DNA of 5,203 nt from Deltaproteobacteria bacterium (GTDB lineage: Bacteria; SAR324; JACQKK01): assembly GCA_029879595.1 (NCBI GenBank), contig JAOUPZ010000227.1, positions 1 through 5,203 of the forward strand, in the 5' to 3' direction. Positions within the stretch are counted from its first letter, which is position 1, and every line of letters begins with the position of its first letter. Under the pieces are notes generated by a model, which did not search any database, had not been told where the DNA came from, and saw only the letters and a list, made by a program, of their open reading frames with translations. Shown here in pieces: positions 1-4,381 of this stretch. Position numbers and translations under genes: made by a program.

Positions 1-825
1 CGGGGAGCGGAAATCACCGTGGAGGAGGAACCCCGGGTGCTGCCCCGCATGATGGACCAGGACGGCGCCGACATGGCGGCGCGCTGGCTGGAACGGCGCG
101 GGGTGAGGGTGCTGACCTCCCGCCGGCTGGAGCAAATCACCGCGGAGAACGATGACGGCCCCCGAAGGCTGCACCTGGACGGCGGCCAGACCCTGGAGGC
201 CGACAAGGTGGTGCTGGCCACGGGCATCCGCCCCAACCTGGACTGGCTGGAGGGCTCGGGAGTGCGGGTGGAGCAGGGGGTGGTGGTGGACAGCCGCCTG
301 CAAAGCAGCGTGGAGGGCGTCTTTGCCGCCGGGGATGTGGCCCAGGTTTCTAGCGGTACGGGGGAATCCCGGGTGATGGCCACCGAACCGGCTGCCCGGG
401 ACCAGGGCCGGGTGGCCGGGGCCAACATGGCAGGAGCAGAGGCGGTCTACCGGGCCAGCCCCCTGATGAACATAGTGAGCCTGGGGGGCCTAGAGGCGGC
501 CAGCTTTGGACACTGGCAGGACCAGGTGCCCGGAAGCCCGCCCGCAAGCAGCGAAACCATCATCCACAGCCGGCCCGGAGAGTTTTCCTACCGGCGCTAC
601 TCCCTCAGGGAAGGACGGCTGGCGGGGGCGTTGTTTCTCGCGCCATCGGCGGAAACCTGGAGCACCAACGACCTGGGCATGATCGGGGGGCTGGTGGCTT
701 CCGGGGTGGATATCTCGGAATGGGTAGGGTTTCTGAAACGCCGGCCCCTGGAGATCAACAAGCCGTTCCTGGCCTGTGGCGCGCTGCCGGAGCTGCTGCC
801 CCGCACGGTTCTGCCCGGGACGTAG
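1..825 (+). CDS. NAD(P)/FAD-dependent oxidoreductase, C-terminal part (5' end outside the window)
   Basis: The reading frame is open from base 1 and ends at TAG 823-825, so the N-terminal FAD-binding GxGxxG region lies outside the window. The 274 visible residues begin inside the NAD-binding domain (GAEIT at 2-6, then an RMMDQD-like stretch typical of pyridine nucleotide-disulfide reductase-fold proteins). The ATGIRPN motif is at about 73-79, and the second FAD-contacting motif GVFAAGDVAQ is at 106-115. A C-terminal domain of about 120 residues (roughly 150-274) resembles the tail of NirB-like, rubredoxin-reductase-like flavoproteins. The protein presumably passes electrons from NAD(P)H through FAD to a small redox partner in the cytoplasm. 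The visible part has only one cysteine (259) and no CxxC, which argues against a thioredoxin-reductase-type disulfide centre, although the unseen N-terminus could hold one. The partner cannot be named. The gene converges on the minus-strand membrane protein gene. The family call is firm; the substrate is unknown. Confidence 0.88.
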   Translation, partial: RGAEITVEEEPRVLPRMMDQDGADMAARWLERRGVRVLTSRRLEQITAENDDGPRRLHLDGGQTLEADKVVLATGIRPNLDWLEGSGVRVEQGVVVDSRLQSSVEGVFAAGDVAQVSSGTGESRVMATEPAARDQGRVAGANMAGAEAVYRASPLMNIVSLGGLEAASFGHWQDQVPGSPPASSETIIHSRPGEFSYRRYSLREGRLAGALFLAPSAETWSTNDLGMIGGLVASGVDISEWVGFLKRRPLEINKPFLACGALPELLPRTVLPGT

Positions 826-881
826 TCCGCTCCCGATGCGCCGGGCCGCCGAAACTCCCGCCACCGGCCCCACAGGGAAAC
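826..881. other. Convergent intergenic gap with a 6-bp inverted repeat, possible weak bidirectional terminator
   Basis: These 56 bp separate the stop codons of two converging genes. The gap contains the perfect inverted repeat GGGCCG (843-848) and CGGCCC (865-870) with a 16-nt loop. No T-run follows on either strand, so it is not a classical intrinsic terminator. It may slow polymerase or do nothing, and in GC-rich DNA a repeat of this size can arise by chance. Confidence 0.25.
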
Positions 882-1838
882 TCAGTCAAACCGCTGGAGC
901 TGGTAGTAACGGTTGCGGCCCCGCAGATCGCTTTCCAGGATGAAGGTCTTGCCCGGCACCATGGGCACGAGGCTGTGAGCCTCCTGGATCATCAGGGAAA
1001 TCTGGGTATTGGTGTTTTCGATATTGACCACGGGATTGTTGAACATCCGCCAGTAGAAATAGCCCACCACGGGATCGCTGAGCAGCCTTATCAGCATCGG
1101 CTCATCATTCCAGCGCCTGATGACTGCGGGCGGGGTCAGCCCCGGCCCGAACAGGTCGTATCTGCGCAGCTCATACTGATCGCCCCGGGTTGTCACCAGT
1201 ATCCAGTGTGTGTGCCAGATATTCCCCGGATACACGTTCACCCGCAGGCCCGGGCCCTCCAGCCCCGATCCCTTTATATTGGCGATATTGGCCACCACCA
1301 CCGCCAGAACAAAGTACAACCCGATGAAGACGGCCACCACTGGAAAAACGCGGGGCTGCTTTTTGTTCCATAGCTCAATGCTGACCAGCCCCACGGCCAG
1401 CAGCGCGATAAGCAGGATATAGCCGGTGGGAAAAATGGGAATTCGGACCTGGTAATCGGAAAAGGGCTCCAGCAGGGGCACCCCGGCCACCGAAAACAGC
1501 GACAGAATCAGAAACAGGGCATAACCGCCGGCAAGAAGGCCCGCCGCCTTAAGAGCGCGCCGGCCGCCGACTGTAAAACCGGCCAGCAGCGCCACGGCCG
1601 CTATGAGCATCAGACCGGCCAGCCCCCCGGCGAACACCGGCGGCCGGGCCAGCATCGCAATCCTGTCCGGAGCGAGCATGAACCCCAGGGCCGGATCAAG
1701 AAGACCGATGCACGCCCCGGTCATAGCCAGCAGAAAACCCGGACGGTCCAGCCATCCCGCCAGCGGGCGCCAGTGTCTCATCACCGCGACGATCAACACC
1801 GCGGCCAGTGTGGTAAGCAAATATTCCAGCTCGGTCAT
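882..1838 (-). CDS. Polytopic inner-membrane protein, possibly a divergent YdjM/DUF457-like protein lacking metal ligands
   Basis: The 318-residue protein has about six hydrophobic helices (roughly residues 7-20, 35-55, 68-89, 98-118, 137-155 and 165-184), then a soluble C-terminal domain from about 190 to 318. ATG at 1838 is preceded by AGGG with about nine bases of spacing, and the protein starts directly with helix one, so the start is well supported. The layout recalls the YdjM/YbcI (DUF457) membrane-bound putative metal-dependent hydrolases. The matching cues are a GVPLLEPFS stretch at 119-127 like that family's G-x-x-LL-x-PFS, and a C-terminal domain with a W-x-L/V-V-x-T ... YELRRYDLF pattern (211-230). 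The family histidines and aspartates are not visible: where HxxxD would fall there are F109 and S113, and where HRGxTHS would fall there are A64 and F69. Function is unknown. The gene lies 32 bp after the small exported-protein gene and is probably co-transcribed with it. The membrane topology is clear; the family link is a by-eye inference. Confidence 0.82.
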   Translation of the reverse strand: MTELEYLLTTLAAVLIVAVMRHWRPLAGWLDRPGFLLAMTGACIGLLDPALGFMLAPDRIAMLARPPVFAGGLAGLMLIAAVALLAGFTVGGRRALKAAGLLAGGYALFLILSLFSVAGVPLLEPFSDYQVRIPIFPTGYILLIALLAVGLVSIELWNKKQPRVFPVVAVFIGLYFVLAVVVANIANIKGSGLEGPGLRVNVYPGNIWHTHWILVTTRGDQYELRRYDLFGPGLTPPAVIRRWNDEPMLIRLLSDPVVGYFYWRMFNNPVVNIENTNTQISLMIQEAHSLVPMVPGKTFILESDLRGRNRYYQLQRFD

Positions 1839-1870
1839 TTCAAAATGCCCTGGTTATGCGTTTCCCGGCC

Positions 1871-2383
1871 TCACCTGATCAGCCCCAGCAGATATCCGGC
1901 CACTCCGGCCGCACAGACCCCCTGATAGGCGATACACTGAGCCTGCCCCACCTTCTTCATTTTGGTATCGTAGACATAACTCCAGATGGGGGTCCAGAAA
2001 TAATATCCGATCAGCTTCCCGCTGGCGTCAAAAAGCCTTCTGCCGGCAGCGGAACCGACCATCCGGCGCTCCTGGTTGCTCCGGATAAGGTACAGCTGGC
2101 TGCGCCCATCGGCGTAGACCACTCCCACCGCGCCCAGGGGAACCCCGGCGGGGTCCGTCAGTTCAACGTAGTTGCTGTATATCAGCGCCCGGCCCTGCTT
2201 TCTTTGCTGGGCGTCGAGAATGTCCACCCGCAGTGGCGGCACGCCGGGCGCGGCGGCCAGACCCAGACCCGGGGCCGCCCCCCAGGCCAGCAGTAGGGCC
2301 AGCAGTCCCGCCAGCAGTCCCGCCAGCAAACAACGGCTTTTTTTTCCAGGCGTGCTTTTTCCCCGAATTGCGTGAGAGGGCAT
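1871..2383 (-). CDS. Small exported protein with four short beta-hairpin-like repeats, function unknown
   Basis: The reading frame stays open upstream to 2569, but the ATG at 2383 is chosen. It has GGAAGAG just before it (close spacing, about 3 bases) and places a signal peptide at the N-terminus: basic residues KKSR at 14-17, a Leu/Ala/Gly hydrophobic core at about 19-35, and an AxA-type cleavage region near 43-46. That gives 170 residues. The predicted mature part holds four similar segments of the form hydrophobic-x-D-x-x-G-x-x-x-G, at about 72-87, 97-112, 115-129 and 134-149, with LFDASGKLIG (117-126) and VYDTKMKKVG (137-146) the clearest. This spacing resembles four-bladed '4-fold beta flower' proteins. 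The C-terminus (150-168) is short, Gly/Ala-rich and hydrophobic, and holds two cysteines (150, 157). It may contact the membrane. It is the first gene of the minus-strand pair, downstream of the promoter at 2483-2511. No function is assigned. Confidence 0.75.
   Translation of the reverse strand: MPSHAIRGKSTPGKKSRCLLAGLLAGLLALLLAWGAAPGLGLAAAPGVPPLRVDILDAQQRKQGRALIYSNYVELTDPAGVPLGAVGVVYADGRSQLYLIRSNQERRMVGSAAGRRLFDASGKLIGYYFWTPIWSYVYDTKMKKVGQAQCIAYQGVCAAGVAGYLLGLIR
2286..2333 (-). repeat. Four copies of a 12-bp tandem repeat inside the signal-peptide coding region
   Basis: On the plus strand the 12-bp unit begins GCCAGCAG and starts at 2286, 2298, 2310 and 2322. The second and third copies are identical (GCCAGCAGTCCC), and the first and fourth differ in their ends. 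The period is a multiple of three, so each copy adds four hydrophobic or small residues (a Leu-Leu-Ala-Gly type cycle) to the signal-peptide core. Slippage would lengthen or shorten the core without shifting the frame. Confidence 0.8.
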
Positions 2384-2450
2384 ATGCTCTTCCGGTTTGG
2401 CCGGCAGGGGTTGAGGTCCGCAAAGGCCGCCGTAATCCGCCTGTGCCGGA

Positions 2451-2477
2451 CAGGGGGCCGGTATTACCGGTCCCCTG
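2451..2477. repeat. 27-bp near-perfect palindrome at the predicted transcription start, possible operator or 5' hairpin
   Basis: The left arm CAGGGGGCCGGT (2451-2462) and right arm ACCGGTCCCCTG (2466-2477) are complementary at 11 of 12 positions around a 3-nt centre (ATT). The one imperfect pair is 2457/2471, which is G-U in a plus-strand RNA and C-A in a minus-strand RNA. The element begins about six bases downstream of the minus-strand -10 box, overlapping the predicted transcription start. That position suits a repressor operator or an RNA-stabilising 5' stem. No T-run directly follows on either strand. Confidence 0.55.
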
Positions 2478-2482
2478 GGAAA

Positions 2483-2511
2483 ACTATCCTTGTTTTTCGC
2501 CCCGATATCAA
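2483..2511 (-). promoter_or_regulatory. Candidate sigma-70-type promoter for the minus-strand pair
   Basis: Read on the minus strand, a -35 TTGATA (2511-2506, five of six consensus bases) and a -10 GATAGT (2488-2483, four of six) are separated by exactly 17 bp. Predicted initiation is near 2476, giving a leader of about 93 nt before the ATG at 2383. The optimal spacing and the location in the divergent region support it. Confidence 0.5.
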
Positions 2512-2560
2512 ATTCTCCGCCTCCACGCGGGCCATAAAATACCCCCCGCATGTTATCCGG

Positions 2561-2589
2561 TTGTTGCAATACGGCCCTGCCGTGATAAA
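2561..2589 (+). promoter_or_regulatory. Weak candidate sigma-70-type promoter for the polyprenyl synthase gene
   Basis: TTGTTG (2561-2566) and GATAAA (2584-2589) are 17 bp apart. Each matches the consensus only partly, with the first three bases of -35 and the central ATAA of -10. It would give a leader of roughly 105 nt before 2701. It is the best candidate I see upstream of this gene, but it is not strong. Confidence 0.3.
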
Positions 2590-2700
2590 AAGAAATTCAA
2601 CCCCCGCCTCAGGCGGCATGGCAACCCCTCAGGAGCAGAACATCGGCAGTGAACGCCGGCAATTAAACCGGCTGCAGGCAACACCGATTCTTTTTTTCCC

Positions 2701-3672
2701 ATGAATGTTACCGCCCTATTCGATGAAATCAAGGATGACCTGACCCAGGTGGAGCAGCATATCCTGTCCCACCTGAACACCGAGATCCCCCTGCTGAACG
2801 AAGTAGGGCAATATATCCTGGAGGCAGGCGGCAAAAGGCTGCGCCCGGCCCTGATGCTGTTTTCCTCGCGGATGTTCGACCAGCCCGATGAGCGCATCTA
2901 CACAGCAGCCAGCGCCCTTGAGTATCTGCACACCGCCACCCTGTTGCATGACGATGTGGTGGACGAGGCCGATACCCGCCGCGCAAAAAAGGCGGCCCGC
3001 ATGATCTGGGGCAACCAGGCATCGGTGCTGGTGGGGGATTATCTGCTGGCCACCGCCTTCAGAAACCTGACCCTGCTGAAGAACCAGGAGGTGCTGGAGA
3101 CAGTCTCCGAGGTGACCTCCATGATGGCCAAGGGCGAGATCCTGCAACTGATCCGCCGCTTCGACTCGGCCACCGAGCAGGACTACATGGATATCATCAT
3201 CAACAAGACGGCCTGCCTGTTCGCCGCCGCCTCCAAGATCGGGGCGGTATACCACGGCGCCTCGGACGAGCACGCCCGGGCGCTCTATGAATACGGCATG
3301 GCTATGGGGATAGCCTTCCAGATTGTGGATGACGCGCTGGACTATGCGGAAAACAGGGATAAGGTCGGCAAGCCCCTGGGCATCGACCTGAAGGAACGCA
3401 AGGTGACCCTGCCCCTGAGCAGGCTGCTCCAGGTGGCAGACGAACCGGAGAAAAGACGTCTGGGGGAAATCCTCAAAAAGGAGGAGATTACCGATGCGGA
3501 CGTCCTGGAGGTAATGGGGATGATGAAGACCCATGAGGTCATCGCCTACACTCTGGCCGAGGCCCGCCGGCACACCGAAAGAGGCAAGGCGCACCTGGAT
3601 GCGCTTCCTGACCGCCCCGTTAAAACCACCCTGAAAAGGCTGGCGGACTTCGTGGTGGACCGGGATTTCTGA
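2701..3672 (+). CDS. ispB: Long-chain all-trans polyprenyl diphosphate synthase (octaprenyl-diphosphate synthase type)
   Basis: This cytoplasmic enzyme condenses isopentenyl diphosphate units onto an allylic diphosphate to make the long isoprenoid chain used for quinone side chains. The 323 residues match the usual length and carry the family signatures in order: GGKRLRP at 43-49, the first aspartate-rich motif DDVVD at 84-88 followed by RR (93-94), GDYLLA at 112-117, the second aspartate-rich motif DDALD at 210-214 after FQIV, and a GKPLGIDL-KERK-TLPL segment at 222-239. The residues four and five before the first DDxxD are T80 and A79, small side chains that leave the elongation pocket open, which favours long products over farnesyl or geranylgeranyl. 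The exact chain length cannot be read. ATG at 2701 fits the family N-terminus, and an in-frame TGA at 2650 with no ATG between rules out an upstream ATG start. No Shine-Dalgarno sequence precedes it; a T-rich tract does. The AMMECR1 gene follows after 12 bp. Confidence 0.95.
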   Translation: MNVTALFDEIKDDLTQVEQHILSHLNTEIPLLNEVGQYILEAGGKRLRPALMLFSSRMFDQPDERIYTAASALEYLHTATLLHDDVVDEADTRRAKKAARMIWGNQASVLVGDYLLATAFRNLTLLKNQEVLETVSEVTSMMAKGEILQLIRRFDSATEQDYMDIIINKTACLFAAASKIGAVYHGASDEHARALYEYGMAMGIAFQIVDDALDYAENRDKVGKPLGIDLKERKVTLPLSRLLQVADEPEKRRLGEILKKEEITDADVLEVMGMMKTHEVIAYTLAEARRHTERGKAHLDALPDRPVKTTLKRLADFVVDRDF

Positions 3673-3684
3673 ACAAGGAGTCAG

Positions 3685-4203
3685 ATGGGTTATTCCGGCA
3701 ATGTTCTATTGGCATATGCCCGCCAGGTAATCGCCGGGCAGCTTTCCGGCCGTCCCCGGCCCGCCCCGCCGGAAGAACTGGGCGCGGCGCCCGCCCTGGG
3801 TTGCTTCGTCTCGCTGAAAACCAGCAGGGGAAAGCTGAGGGGCTGCATGGGCACCCTGGCCCCCACCAGGGCCACCCTGGCCGAGGAACTGGCGGAAAAC
3901 GCCCTGGCCGCCGCCCTGCGTGACCCCCGGTTTGAATCACTCGACCTGGACGAGCTGGAGGACATGCGATTCTCCATCGACCTGCTCTCGGCCCCGGAAA
4001 ACGTATCCGGGCCGGAGGAGCTGGACCCCGCCCGCTATGGGCTGATCGTCAGCTGCGGCTCCAGATGCGGGGTGCTGCTGCCGGATATTCCCGGCGTGAA
4101 CAGCGTGGAACGGCAGATTGACATCTGCAGGGAAAAGGCGGGCATCGAAGCTGCCGAGGAAGTGGGTCTGCAAAGATTCACGGTGGAACGGTTCAGCGAA
4201 TAG
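3685..4203 (+). CDS. amrA: AMMECR1-domain protein (AmmeMemoRadiSam system protein A)
   Basis: The 172-residue protein is a single AMMECR1 domain at typical length. It shows the hallmark LRGCMGT (51-57, family consensus LRGCIGT), the downstream A-x-x-AA-x-x-DPRF block (73-83), an EL-x-x-M-x-F-SIDLLS strand (90-102), GVLLPDIPGVNS (129-140) and a CREKAGI stretch (148-154). In bacteria and archaea such proteins are co-encoded with a Memo-like protein and a radical SAM enzyme as the three-part AmmeMemoRadiSam system, whose chemistry is not settled. Here neither partner is visible within the window, so the protein is alone or its partners lie elsewhere. AAGGAG (3675-3680) sits four bases before the ATG, and the gene begins 12 bp after the polyprenyl synthase stop, implying co-transcription. 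Family identity is firm; the biochemical role is unknown. Confidence 0.93.
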   Translation: MGYSGNVLLAYARQVIAGQLSGRPRPAPPEELGAAPALGCFVSLKTSRGKLRGCMGTLAPTRATLAEELAENALAAALRDPRFESLDLDELEDMRFSIDLLSAPENVSGPEELDPARYGLIVSCGSRCGVLLPDIPGVNSVERQIDICREKAGIEAAEEVGLQRFTVERFSE

Positions 4204-4215
4204 GAACGAATTATT

Positions 4216-4245
4216 TTGGAATACTGACGCTAAAAGTGCTATAAA
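4216..4245 (+). promoter_or_regulatory. Extended -10 sigma-70-type promoter for the lytic transglycosylase gene
   Basis: TTGGAA (4216-4221, four of six) is followed 18 bp later by TATAAA (4240-4245, five of six). TGC immediately precedes the -10 box and supplies the TGn extended motif. Initiation is predicted near 4252, giving a leader of about 130 nt. This makes the transglycosylase a separate transcription unit, although read-through from upstream is also possible. Confidence 0.5.
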
Positions 4246-4331
4246 CATCGGAACGGTCGGCGCACCCATTAGCGCCGCCTGCCAACTCCGCTATCCGCCG
4301 GCAGGGCTCCCTTCAGGGGCCGGGCCGCAAT

Positions 4332-4349
4332 TCCCGGAAGGATCCGGGA
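4332..4349 (+). repeat. Perfect 7-bp hairpin with an AGGA loop in the transglycosylase leader
   Basis: TCCCGGA (4332-4338) and TCCGGGA (4343-4349) are perfectly complementary around the tetraloop AGGA (4339-4342). The stem ends 22 nt before the AGGAG ribosome binding site. The loop itself is Shine-Dalgarno-like and lies eight bases before a minimal open frame, ATG AAC ATC TGA (4351-4362). It is not followed by T residues, so it is not a standard intrinsic terminator. Confidence 0.5.
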
Positions 4350-4381
4350 CATGAACATCTGATCCGATTGCAGGAGACAGC

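Larger units (their letters stand above)
2384..2700. other. 317-bp divergent intergenic regulatory region
   Basis: This region separates the minus-strand exported-protein gene from the plus-strand polyprenyl synthase gene. Reading away from the minus-strand gene, it contains a 27-bp palindrome (2451-2477), a minus-strand promoter (2483-2511), a candidate plus-strand promoter (2561-2589), two copies of the heptamer CCTCAGG exactly 20 bp apart (2607, 2627), a 5-bp stem (GCCGG 2655-2659, CCGGC 2668-2672) and a T7C3 pyrimidine tract touching the synthase ATG. It is visibly richer in A/T than the flanking genes. Short open frames cross it on both strands, but none shows a credible ribosome binding site together with a recognisable protein. 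Confidence 0.6.
4204..4381 (+). other. Structured GC-rich leader region before the lytic transglycosylase gene
   Basis: The 178 bp start AT-rich (with a promoter) and become very GC-rich. Nested inverted repeats are visible: GGCGC 4259-4263 with GCGCC 4272-4276, CCTGCC 4278-4283 with GGCAGG 4300-4305, and a perfect 7-bp stem at 4332-4349. No T-run follows any of them, so there is no clear terminator for the upstream operon. AGGAG at 4372-4376 is the ribosome binding site for the ATG at 4382. Confidence 0.5.

Noticed and set aside
720..1373. Plus-strand open frame of 217 codons overlapping the oxidoreductase end and the membrane-protein gene
   Set aside because: It is antisense to the membrane protein, has low-complexity His/Pro-rich translation and no ribosome binding site, and crosses a convergent gene junction.
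2451..2497. The 27-bp palindrome as a plus-strand intrinsic terminator using the T-run at 2493-2497
   Set aside because: The T-run begins 15 bases beyond the stem, and no plus-strand gene lies upstream that would need termination there.
2384..2569. N-terminal extension of the small exported protein to an ATG at 2569
   Set aside because: It would bury the signal peptide behind 62 extra residues and run through the promoter and palindrome. The ATG at 2383 has its own ribosome-binding-like sequence.
2655..2697. GCCGG/CCGGC stem followed by a T-run as an intrinsic terminator
   Set aside because: The stem is only 5 bp and the T-run starts 18 bases after it and abuts a start codon, so the geometry is wrong for a terminator.
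2372..2704. Plus-strand open frame of 110 codons across the divergent intergenic region
   Set aside because: It overlaps the start of the polyprenyl synthase gene in another frame, covers the regulatory elements and has no recognisable protein features.
2716..3594. Long minus-strand open frame (292 codons) opposite the polyprenyl synthase
   Set aside because: It lies wholly antisense to a gene with clear family motifs. Its translation is rich in His, Gln and Gly without domain features, as expected for the complement of GC-rich codons.
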